DNA of 64,000 nucleotides from Rhodoferax aquaticus. GTDB lineage: Bacteria; Pseudomonadota; Gammaproteobacteria; Burkholderiales; Burkholderiaceae_C. The position numbers were made by a program, and so were the translations under genes. Location: assembly GCF_006974105.1 (NCBI RefSeq), contig NZ_CP036282.1:3286001-3350000 (forward strand), read 5' to 3'. This document shows positions 10,391-18,800 of the stretch, piece after piece (within the stretch, counting starts at the first letter, position 1; every line of letters begins with the position of its first letter). The notes under the pieces were generated by a model that ran no database searches, was not told the DNA's origin, and saw only the letters and a program-made list of their open reading frames with translations.

Positions 10391-10966
10391 TCAGTAGGCA
10401 GTCAAGGCCAGCAGTGCCACACCCTGCAACTTGCCCAAGACGATCAAAGCGATCTGCAAGAGCACCAGCAAGACCAGGGGCGACAGATCTACCCCACCTA
10501 CCAAAGGCACCATGCGGCGCACGGGGCTTAAGGCAGGTGAAACCAATCGGTCCAGCAAATCTGCCACAAACGACTGGGTTTGCACCCATGACAGGACAGA
10601 GTAAGCAATCACCAGCATCACCAGCCCCGTAATGGCCATGCGCACAATGCCAAAGGCTGCGAGCACGGCAATAGAGGCCACACTTACTTTGGGCCCCGCC
10701 AACAACCATAAGAGGGAAAACTCTGCCAATTGCAAGAGATAAGCGGCCAACAAACTGGCCATGTCCCAACGCCCTACGGAGGGAACCACCCGGCGCAAGG
10801 GCAAAACCACCCAATCCGTGAGCGCGAAGATGAAGCGACCCATGGGGTTGCCCGAGCGTGCTGACATGGGAATGCGTTGGTACTGCATGTACAGGCGTAA
10901 CAGACAGGTGCCCGTCAAGAGACCAACACTAACTTCTAGCAGAAGAGAGAAAATTTCGTAGAGCAT
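10391..10966 (-). CDS. YggT family integral membrane protein
   Basis: Small polytopic membrane protein of the YggT family, found widely in bacteria and in chloroplasts (CCB3) and linked to osmotic tolerance and membrane organisation. It shows the expected duplicated layout: two hydrophobic halves, each with a conserved P-(I/L)R-R(V/M)-P segment (LPLRRVVPSVG and SPVRRMVPLVG). ATG at 10966 is preferred over the in-frame TTG at 10975. It faces lysS and converges on the accD terminator. Biochemical function is unknown. Confidence 0.85.
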   Translation of the reverse strand: MLYEIFSLLLEVSVGLLTGTCLLRLYMQYQRIPMSARSGNPMGRFIFALTDWVVLPLRRVVPSVGRWDMASLLAAYLLQLAEFSLLWLLAGPKVSVASIAVLAAFGIVRMAITGLVMLVIAYSVLSWVQTQSFVADLLDRLVSPALSPVRRMVPLVGGVDLSPLVLLVLLQIALIVLGKLQGVALLALTAY

Positions 10967-11095
10967 GGCGTCCAAGATGAGTGCGAGTGCATCATATCCG
11001 TAGCGACCTCTTAGAATCTACCCTTTTGCCACCGCACATTGCCGCGCTCTGCGCAGCATGCCTGAACCGCTCTAACGCTTCTATTCAACCGCTTT

Positions 11096-12643
11096 ATGTC
11101 AGACCAAACCACCCCCGCCCCCGCTCCGCAAGATGAAAACCAGTTAATGCTGGAGCGCCGCGAAAAGCTCAAAGCCATTCGCCAGCAGCAGACCGAGGGG
11201 AAAGGGGTGGCTTTTCCTAACGACTTCAAGCCCAGCCACAAGGCGGCCGAATTGTTTGCGGCCTACGAAGCACAAACCACAGAAGAGTTGGCCGCGGCGG
11301 GCGTCAAGGTCAAAGTGGCAGGCCGCATGATGCTCAAACGTGTGATGGGCAAGGCCAGTTTTTGCACCTTGCAAGACAGCTCCTTTGGTCCGTCTGCCGG
11401 TCGCATCCAAATCTATGTCAAAGGCGAAGATGTGGGCGCAGACCTGTACGCCCTGTTCAAGCACTGGGACTTGGGCGATATCGTGGCGGCAGAAGGTACC
11501 GTGTTCAAAACGAAGACCGGCGAGCTGTCCATCCACGCCACCAGCGTGCGTCTTTTGACCAAGAGCCTGCGCCCCATGCCGGACAAGTTCCACGGCATTG
11601 CGGACCAGGAAGTGAAGTACCGCCAGCGCTATGTGGACCTGATGACCGATGAAGCATCCCGCAAGCGCTTTGTGGCCCGCAGCAAGGCCGTGAGCGGCCT
11701 GCGCGACTTCATGGTGGCCCATGACTTCATGGAAGTGGAAACACCCATGCTGCACCCCATTCCCGGTGGTGCGAACGCTAAGCCCTTCAAAACCCACCAC
11801 AACGCGCTGGACCAAGAAATGTTCTTGCGCATTGCACCTGAGCTGTACCTCAAGCGCTTAATCGTCGGTGGCTTTGACCGCGTGTTTGAAATCAACCGCA
11901 GCTACCGCAACGAAGGTATCTCGGTGCGCCACAACCCTGAGTTCACCATGATGGAGTTCTACGCGGCGTACTGGAACTACCAAGACCTGATGAACTACAC
12001 CGAGGCGCTGATCCGTGACGCGGCCCTCAAAGCCACAGGCAGCCTGCAACTGAGCTATGCCGACAAGCCCGTGGACTTGGCCCAGCCCTTTGAGCGCTTG
12101 ACCATTCGCGAAGCCATCCTCAAGTACACCGAAGCTGGCGACAACGTGGACAACGCGGAGTGGCTGACCAACGCCCTCAAAAAGCTGGGGCTAAACGAAG
12201 CCAAGAACCGCTTGGCGGGCCGCAGCTTGGCCAGCTTGCAAGTGCTGTACTTTGAAGAAACCGTGGAAGAAAAGCTCTGGAACCCCACCTTCATCATGGA
12301 GCACCCGACCGAGATTTCGCCACTGGCCCGCGCCAATGATGAGCGCCCCGAGGTGACCGAGCGTTTTGAGCTCTACATCACCGGACGCGAATTCGGCAAT
12401 GGCTTCTCGGAATTGAACGATGCCGAAGACCAAGCCGCCCGCTTCCAATCCCAAGTCAACGCCAAAGACAGTGGAGACGACGAAGCCATGCACTTCGACC
12501 ACGACTTTGTGCGCGCACTGGAATACGGCATGCCGCCCACCGGCGGTTGCGGTATCGGTATTGACCGCTTGATGATGCTGCTCACCGACAGCGCCAGCAT
12601 CCGCGACGTGATCTTGTTCCCTGCACTGCGTCGCGAAGGCTAA
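11096..12643 (+). CDS. lysS: Lysyl-tRNA synthetase, class II
   Basis: Charges tRNA-Lys. It has an N-terminal OB-fold anticodon-binding domain (about 80-180) and a class II catalytic core with motif 1 ([14 protein letters not shown]), motif 2 ([20 protein letters not shown]) and motif 3 ([14 protein letters not shown]). Length 515 is normal. The 129 bases upstream, shared with the divergent yggT, contain a TAGAAT at 11012-11017 but no good -35. It is a single gene closed by the terminator at 12667-12707. Confidence 0.97.
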   Translation: MSDQTTPAPAPQDENQLMLERREKLKAIRQQQTEGKGVAFPNDFKPSHKAAELFAAYEAQTTEELAAAGVKVKVAGRMMLKRVMGKASFCTLQDSSFGPSAGRIQIYVKGEDVGADLYALFKHWDLGDIVAAEGTVFKTKTGELSIHATSVRLLTKSLRPMPDKFHGIADQEVKYRQRYVDLMTDEASRKRFVARSKAVSGLRDFMVAHDFMEVETPMLHPIPGGANAKPFKTHHNALDQEMFLRIAPELYLKRLIVGGFDRVFEINRSYRNEGISVRHNPEFTMMEFYAAYWNYQDLMNYTEALIRDAALKATGSLQLSYADKPVDLAQPFERLTIREAILKYTEAGDNVDNAEWLTNALKKLGLNEAKNRLAGRSLASLQVLYFEETVEEKLWNPTFIMEHPTEISPLARANDERPEVTERFELYITGREFGNGFSELNDAEDQAARFQSQVNAKDSGDDEAMHFDHDFVRALEYGMPPTGGCGIGIDRLMMLLTDSASIRDVILFPALRREG

Positions 12644-12666
12644 GCCGCACCCAAGCTCCACCATGC

Positions 12667-12707
12667 AAAGGCCGTGTACGGCGCCTAGGCGCTGCACACG
12701 GCCTTTT
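12667..12707 (+). terminator. Intrinsic terminator of lysS
   Basis: An 11-bp outer stem (AAAGGCCGTGT paired with ACACGGCCTTT) carries a second inner helix (GGCGCC/GGCGCT) and ends in four T, 23 bases after the lysS stop. The short T-tract makes it a little weaker than the accD terminator. Confidence 0.75.
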
Positions 12708-12729
12708 GTCTAGTGCTCAAAAACAGAGA

Positions 12730-12790
12730 GAAATATGCCTCCAGCGCCCATCCAGTATGCGCAAGCAGCTACAAAACCAATAGCAAACGC
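12730..12790 (-). repeat. Dispersed palindromic repeat, copy B (complete)
   Basis: Read on the minus strand: GCTAT, seven bases, GTAGC, then TGCTTGCGC and GGGCGCTGGAGGC. It is the most complete copy in the window. It covers the ATG at 12735 and most of the first 18 codons of the following open frame. Confidence 0.65.
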
Positions 12791-13310
12791 AGGGTTGCGC
12801 TATTTGCAAGGGTACCCAAGCAGCACGCTGGACCAGATTCAGAGCATGCTGCAGGCCCAAAAGCTCGGGACTTGGCTGTCCAACAAATATGCAGCCAGCC
12901 ACGGCATGCGCACCGACCGTGCGCTGTACGACTACGTGCAAGACCTCAAAGGTGAATTCCTGAAGGGGGCAGACCCTTTGAGCAAAGTGGCATTTGACAG
13001 CAAGCTGCATGTGGTGCAGCACGCCTTGGGCACCCACACCACAATTTCGCGGGTGCAAGGCTCCAAGCTCAAAGCCAAGCGCGAGATCCGGGTGGCCAGC
13101 CTGTTCAAAGAAGTGCCCGAGCCGTTTTTGAAAATGATTGTGGTCCATGAACTGGCGCACTTGCGGGAGCGGGAGCACGACAAAGCGTTTTACAAACTTT
13201 GCGCCTATATGGAGCCCAGCTACCACCAGCTGGAGTTTGAAGTGCGGGTCTACCTTACCCATGTGGAGTCGACCGGCCAGCGCCTGTGGAGCAGCGGGCC
13301 CGACGCTTAA
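12735..13310 (+). CDS. YgjP-like zinc metallopeptidase family (DUF45)
   Basis: The HELAHLREREHDKAFY segment is the zinc-binding HExxH motif of the YgjP/DUF45 family, related to WLM and SprT metallopeptidases; the substrate is unknown. Homologous sequence begins near residue 21 (LRYLQGYP). The first 18-20 residues (MPPAPIQYAQ onward) are encoded by the dispersed repeat at 12730-12790. The true start could be TTG at 12795, but no ribosome binding site is well placed for it, whereas AGAGAG stands four bases before the ATG at 12735. The repeat may therefore supply the start codon. Confidence 0.8.
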   Translation: MPPAPIQYAQAATKPIANAGLRYLQGYPSSTLDQIQSMLQAQKLGTWLSNKYAASHGMRTDRALYDYVQDLKGEFLKGADPLSKVAFDSKLHVVQHALGTHTTISRVQGSKLKAKREIRVASLFKEVPEPFLKMIVVHELAHLREREHDKAFYKLCAYMEPSYHQLEFEVRVYLTHVESTGQRLWSSGPDA

Positions 13311-13333
13311 GCGCTGGTCGCGCGCCTTGCCGC

Positions 13334-14845
13334 TCAGTCCATGAGCCCAAAAAACGACTTCATGCGCGCCAACAAGTCGTCACTGGGTGCGGCATGGGCT
13401 AGGTGTTTGGCAGCCTGCACTTTGGCATCAAACACCTTGCGGCGCTCGGCCAGCACCGCAGAAATAGCGTCTGCCATGCCGGGGCGCGCAGCCAGCACTT
13501 GGGCAAAACCTACTTTGTCCAAGCGGTAGCAGTCCACATCGGTCACGGCCCACACGCTCGCACTGCGAGGCTCGCCGGTGAGCATACCCATCTCCCCAAA
13601 GAAATCGCCATCGTGCAAGGCGCTAACCGGCGTACTGATGCCATCGGTTTCTACCAGCACCGAGGCCTCACCCTGCACAATGAGATAGAGCCAGTGCGCC
13701 ACTGCGCCTTGGCGGGTCAAGGTGCTGCCCTTCACAAAAGGGGCGTGCACCAAGTGCTGGGCCAAGGCTTCTTGCTCGGCCACCGACAAGTTGGCAAACA
13801 AGGCCGTGCGCTGCACCGCGGCCAAGCGCTTTTGCAAGTCACGTTTTTCCTGGGCCAGGCGCCAGTTGTCGTTTTCCTTGATCATCAGCCGCTCTTCTTG
13901 CTCCAGCCCCAGGCCCACACCAGCACGCACCAGCGCGGCCAAGGCATGCATGCGCACGGCGGAGTCGGTCGGGTCATCGAATTGGGGGGCGGTTAACCAA
14001 TAGCGCAGCCCGTAGCGGTAAAAGCCACCTGCGGTGTCCATCAACACCGCGCTGGCGGCGGGGCTAGCGGCGACATGGGCGATGTGGCCGTCCGCCACGG
14101 CCTGTTCCAAGGCAGCAATTACCACGCTTGGTACAGCACTCGCCTCCACATTGAAAAACACGGCACGCCGCCATGCCGAGCCGGTGTCCACTTGGCTGCG
14201 CAATACAGCAAAGCGGTTTTTCATGAGCCAGCTGTTGGGCACCACCACGGTTTCGCCGGTGCGCGTTTCAATAGCGGTGTAGCGCCAACGCACGTCCACC
14301 ACGCGCCCGCTGATGTCATCCATGCGCACCCATTCGCCCACCCGCAAGGAGTTGTCCAGCTGCAATGCGACACCGCCCAGCACATTGCCCAAGGTGTCTT
14401 GCATGGCAAAAGCCAGCACCGCAGTGATGATGGCCGAGGTGGTGAAAAGCTGCGCCGCATCCACACCCGACATGCGCATCCACAGGAGTACCCAGCCGAT
14501 AGAGAGGCTGGTCACCGTCAAATCTTGCGCAATGCGTGGTGCCTTAATGCCCACCGCGGGCATCAGCCCATGAAAAAGCGCGAGCACTGTGAGCTGAATC
14601 ATGGCCAATACCACCAAGGCAGTCACCAGGCCTTCCACCAGAGAGGCGCCGGCGGCTTGCACATAAGGCAATGCCAACACCGCACCCAGCTGCCCCACCC
14701 CACTTAGGGCCAGCAAGCTCCATGTGGGCACCAGCTCAGAGCGCAAGGCGGGCTTTAGCCAGCGCAAGACCAGGGCCACCAAGGCCGTCACCACCATGGC
14801 CCACAGCAGGTCTTTTTGCATCAGCGCCACAAACATGGTGTTCAT
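13334..14845 (-). CDS. MscS-family channel with C-terminal cyclic-nucleotide-binding domain
   Basis: The N-terminal third is hydrophobic, with several helices (about 10-175), leading into the MscS pore and beta domain (QDTLGNVLGGVALQLDNSLR, then VGEWVRMDDISG). After the MscS cytoplasmic region and a charged helix (about 325-345), residues about 350-465 form a cyclic-nucleotide-binding domain with the phosphate cassette DGDFFGEMGMLTGEPRSASV, including its arginine. This matches bacterial cyclic-nucleotide-gated MscS-like channels, in which ligand binding rather than tension may open the pore. The 503 residues are encoded by a monocistronic gene convergent with the YgjP-like gene. The ligand (cAMP or cGMP) cannot be read from the sequence. 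Confidence 0.88.
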   Translation of the reverse strand: MNTMFVALMQKDLLWAMVVTALVALVLRWLKPALRSELVPTWSLLALSGVGQLGAVLALPYVQAAGASLVEGLVTALVVLAMIQLTVLALFHGLMPAVGIKAPRIAQDLTVTSLSIGWVLLWMRMSGVDAAQLFTTSAIITAVLAFAMQDTLGNVLGGVALQLDNSLRVGEWVRMDDISGRVVDVRWRYTAIETRTGETVVVPNSWLMKNRFAVLRSQVDTGSAWRRAVFFNVEASAVPSVVIAALEQAVADGHIAHVAASPAASAVLMDTAGGFYRYGLRYWLTAPQFDDPTDSAVRMHALAALVRAGVGLGLEQEERLMIKENDNWRLAQEKRDLQKRLAAVQRTALFANLSVAEQEALAQHLVHAPFVKGSTLTRQGAVAHWLYLIVQGEASVLVETDGISTPVSALHDGDFFGEMGMLTGEPRSASVWAVTDVDCYRLDKVGFAQVLAARPGMADAISAVLAERRKVFDAKVQAAKHLAHAAPSDDLLARMKSFFGLMD

Positions 14846-14873
14846 TGGGGGTCACAAGCTCCGTGAAAGTGTT

Positions 14874-15086
14874 TCAGCGTGGGCGCAAAGGGTCCAACAA
14901 GGCAGATAGACCATTGTGGTCAATTTCATGCATAAGAGCCAGCAGACGGCCAATCTCGCCTTGGGGAAAGCCCTCACGGGCAAACCAGTTCAAATAGTCC
15001 CCTGGCAGGTCGGCAATCAAACGCCCTTGGTACTTGCCAAAGGGCATGCTGCGTTCCACCAGTAACTGCAAGTCTTGCGGCTGCAT
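14874..15086 (-). CDS. DUF3820 family small protein
   Basis: A 70-residue protein with the DUF3820 signature SMPFGKYQGRLIADLPGDYL followed by NWFAREGF. Members are small cytosolic proteins of unknown function, sometimes fused to nucleases. The ATG at 15086 is chosen over a longer frame reaching back into yciH, because the extra N-terminal residues are not family-like and this ATG lies five bases after the yciH stop. The two genes are probably co-transcribed. Confidence 0.75.
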   Translation of the reverse strand: MQPQDLQLLVERSMPFGKYQGRLIADLPGDYLNWFAREGFPQGEIGRLLALMHEIDHNGLSALLDPLRPR

Positions 15087-15091
15087 ACGGC

Positions 15092-15454
15092 TTAGCCGCC
15101 CGCGCGCTTGACGGTAAAGCCCTTGGCTTTGAGCGCCTCGATCAGGCGTTCGCAATGGTCGCCCTGCACTTCAATCACACCGTCTTTCACCGTGCCACCG
15201 GAGCCGCACAAGGTTTTGAGCTGCTTGCCTAAGGCGGTGAGCGCAGCGTCGTCCAAGTCCAGCCCACGCACCAAGGTGACACCTTTGCCTGCACGACCTT
15301 TGGTTTCGCGCGAGACGCGCACAATGCCATCCCCCGTAGGCCGTTTGGGAGCTGCCTTGCACACGCACTGCGCAATGGGTTGGCGGCAATCAGGGCACAT
15401 ACGCCCGCTGTCGGTGGAGTACACCAAGGAGCCAGAAGAGAGTCTAGATTTCAT
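15092..15454 (-). CDS. yciH: SUI1/YciH family translation-factor-like protein
   Basis: Bacterial homologue of eukaryotic initiation factor eIF1 (SUI1 fold), reported to affect initiation fidelity. The C-terminal core has the SUI1 pattern KGVTLVRGL, LKTLCGSGGTVKDGVIEVQG and a final beta-strand with KAKGFTVKRAG. The N-terminus carries a possible zinc knuckle, CPDCRQPIAQCVC. At 120 residues it is of normal length. It starts at ATG 15454 and is divergent from the 15.6 kb unit. Confidence 0.88.
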   Translation of the reverse strand: MKSRLSSGSLVYSTDSGRMCPDCRQPIAQCVCKAAPKRPTGDGIVRVSRETKGRAGKGVTLVRGLDLDDAALTALGKQLKTLCGSGGTVKDGVIEVQGDHCERLIEALKAKGFTVKRAGG

Positions 15455-15534
15455 ACAGAAGGTCTACCGTAACAATACGAAGGGCTTTGAATCCGGGTAT
15501 TGTCACGGATCAAGCAGCGCACTCTAAAGTAGGT

Positions 15535-15585
15535 GTTTGCTACTATTTTTGTAGCTATTTGCGCACATTCCATGGGGGCAATGTG
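15535..15585 (+). repeat. Dispersed palindromic repeat, copy C
   Basis: GCTAC, seven bases, GTAGC at 15539-15555, then TATTTGCGC and a degenerate second half. It lies in the 173-base gap between yciH and the start of the NRPS unit, where the promoters of both divergent units should be, so it may influence either of them. No clear promoter hexamers are seen in this gap. Confidence 0.5.
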
Positions 15586-15627
15586 CCAAAATGCGCACTC
15601 TTTTCGTTGGAAATCAGGAATTCATTC

Positions 15628-15855
15628 ATGTCTCGTCAAAGTGTTTGGGCTACCAAAGTGACTGCCTTGCTACAAGGCGGTAACAGCCAGGCGGCATTGG
15701 CCCAGATCAAGGTGGCCCCTTCGGTGAAAGACTTGCAGCAGCTGCGCATCATGCTGAGCAACACCAAGCTGCTGGCCCAACACCCGAATGTAGACGCAGC
15801 TACCAACGACCAAATCGTAGCCCTCTCATCGCCACGCCTGCACCGCTCGCCTTGA
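15628..15855 (+). CDS. Small protein of unknown function (75 aa), first gene of the NRPS unit
   Basis: I do not recognise this family. The chosen ATG at 15628 follows TCAGGA; the same frame is open further upstream, but that part overlaps a repeat and looks non-coding. The product (MSRQSVWATKVTALLQGGNS onward) is soluble, rich in Ala, Gln, Leu and Ser, has no Cys and no membrane segment, and looks helical. Its stop is 12 bases before the NRPS start, which suggests co-transcription and a role with the synthetase, but nothing in the sequence names that role. Confidence 0.6.
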   Translation: MSRQSVWATKVTALLQGGNSQAALAQIKVAPSVKDLQQLRIMLSNTKLLAQHPNVDAATNDQIVALSSPRLHRSP

Positions 15856-15867
15856 GCCAGGTGCCCA

Positions 15868-18800
15868 GTGAACCCTAAGGCAATGCTCGGGGCACCGCCC
15901 CACAACCCCCATGTGTTGCAAGGCCCTGTGCGGGAAGACCTGCTGCGCACTGAGGTACTCGCGGACATCCTAGAAGCTACGGCACAACGCCAACCTGAGC
16001 ACATCGCACTGGAGTTTGGCGACACTCGCCTGAGTTACGCAGAACTCAACGCGCAAGCGGACCACCTCGCCTCACATATGCTGGCCCAAGGTGTCGCCGC
16101 TGGCCACATCGTGGGGCTCTGGATGCCACGTGGGGCTGCCTTGTGGGTGGCGCAAGCCGCCATTGCAAAAACCGGAGCCGCATGGCTGCCGCTAGACGCG
16201 GACACGCCGCCAGAGCGCGTGTTGGTGTGCTTGCAAGATGCCCACGCCAAAGGCCTGCTCACTGCGAACAGCCAACTACAAACACTGCCCCCCGCCCTCC
16301 ACCAGGCTCTCAGCGACAACGGCGCCATCTGGCTTGAAGACACCCTGCACGCCACGCCGTGTGCACCCCAGCGCAGGGGCCCCGTTGCACCCAGCGACCC
16401 GGCGTATGTGATCTACACCTCTGGCTCCACCGGCAAGCCCAAGGGGATAGCCATCAGCCAAGGCAGCATTTGCCACTTTTTGCGCAGCGAGAACAGCCAG
16501 CTGGGCGTGCAAGCCAACGACCGGGTCTACCAAGGGTTTTCCGCGGCCTTTGACATGTCGTTTGAAGAGGTATGGATCAGCTACCTGGTGGGAGCCACGC
16601 TGTGGATTGCGCCCAAGGCGCTCGCGACTGACCCGGAACAACTGCCCGTGGCCCTGCAGCAGCAAGGCATCACCGTATTGCACGCAGTCCCCACGCTCTT
16701 GGCACTATTCAGCCAAGACGTGCCCAGTCTGCGCATCATCAACCTCGGTGGCGAAATGTGCCCACCTAGCTTGGTAGAGCGCTGGGCCACACCCAAGCGC
16801 GCGGTGTTCAACACCTACGGCCCGACCGAGGCCACGGTGTCAGCCAGCTTGGCTCGCTTGCATTCGGGCCAGCCGGTGACCATTGGCGCGCCACTGCCCA
16901 ACTACAGCCTGCTCATCATCGCCCCTGACACAGAACAAGGCCTGCGCCTCTTGCCGCTGGGCGAGGTGGGTGAGCTATGCATCAGTGGTCCCGGCGTATC
17001 CGCAGGCTACTTGGGGCGACCTGAGTTGACGGCTGAGAAGTTTTTGCCCAATCCCTGGAGCCAAACACCCCACGACCAACGCCTCTACCGCACCGGAGAC
17101 TTGGCGCGCATTGATGCACATGGCACGGTGCAATGCTTAGGGCGCACGGACGACCAAGTCAAGATTCGTGGATTCCGGGTGGAACTGGGCGAGATTGAGG
17201 CCACGCTGACCAAGCAGCCGGGCATAGGCACAGCCGCCGTGATCTTGCGCAGCGAAGAAGGCCTGGACCAATTGATTGCCTTTGTGGTGCGCGACACCGC
17301 AGGCCTTGATGGCCCGCCCCTTGACACGCTGGCCTTGCGCAGTGCCTTGGGGGCCAGCATGCCCGCGTACATGGTGCCCAGCCATTTTGAAACCCTGGCC
17401 CAAATGCCTCGCCTGCCATCCGGCAAGATTGACCGCAACGCACTCAAGGCACGCCCCTTACAGGCGCCCAGCGCAGCGCAAGCACACGGCGACACCCCGG
17501 AAACCCCGGCAGAAGCAGCCTTGTTTGCCGCGCTGGCCAAGCTCTTTGCCGGGCAAGCCATTGTGCGCAGCGCAGACTTTTTCACTGATTTGGGTGGGCA
17601 CTCCCTGTTTGCAGCCCGCTTGGCCTCCGCCCTGCGCAGCAACCCGGCGTTTGCCCATGTGACGGTGCGCGACATTTACCAAAACCGCACCGTGGGCGAT
17701 ATAGCGAAGGCGATGTCTGCCGACGTAGCGGTCGCAGCCGTGGTGGACACGCATTGGGAGGTGCCCAGCAGCCTCAAGCGCTGGGTGTGCGCAGCGGCAC
17801 AAGCCGCAGCCATTCCGGGCTTGGTCGCGCTGCGCATGGGCCAATGGTTGGCCCCGTTTTTCACCTACCACTTTTTCACCGGGGAGCCTGACGACTCGGT
17901 GGCGCTGGCCATTGGCGCATCGGTCTTGGCGTTTCTGGCCGCAACGCTCTTGGAGTTTGCCCTCGCTATTGTTGGTAAATGGCTCATCGCAGGTCGCTTG
18001 CGGGCGGGACGCTACCCCTTGTGGGGCTGGACGTTTTACCGCTGGTGGCTGGCCGACCGCTTGGTGGAAGCCGCCCCCGCGTATTTGCTCAGCGGCTCCA
18101 GCTTGTATGCCTGGTGGCTGCGTGCTTTGGGTGCGCGCGTGGGGCGCGATGCGGTCATTGGCTCCATCACGCTGCGTGCCCCAGACTTGCTAAACCTAGG
18201 CGATGGCGTGAGCGTGGGCAACGCGGTGAACTTAGAGAACGCCCGGGTGGAACACGGCTACTTGGTGCTGGGCCCTATCACCTTGGGCAAAGACGCAAGC
18301 GTAGGTTCTTATACCGTGCTGGAGGGCAATACCAGCCTGGGATACCTGGGCCACTTAGAAGGACAGTCTGCCTTACGAGACGGCGAACATGTGCCCGCGC
18401 AACGCGTGTGGTCGGGCTCTCCGGCGCGCGACGTGGGAGCTTTCGACACGGCAGCCCAAGCCACACGCCCAGCCACAGGCATGCTGTGGCACACCTTTGA
18501 AGCAGCGTACTTTGCGGCAGGTGCCCTGCTGATTGCCACCTTGTTTTTTCTGCCGGTCTTTCCTAGCTTTATCCTGATTGACTGGATCGACAACAGCGAC
18601 CGTTTCCCTTGGCTGGCCAGTGAGGACACCACTTGGGACTTACTCAAGTACTTCGTGCTGGCATTTCCGGCAGCGGGCACGCTCATTGTGCTCACAGCGC
18701 TGCTATCAGCTGCCATACGCTGGACCGCCCTACCCCGCATGCAGCCCGGCACCTGGCCAGTGCACAGCTGGGTGTACTGCGCCCGCTGGCTGGTCAACCA

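Noticed and set aside
18700..18725. An eighth repeat copy inside the synthetase gene (GCTATCAGCTGC)
   Set aside because: It lacks the N7 spacing and the second arm; a chance partial match.
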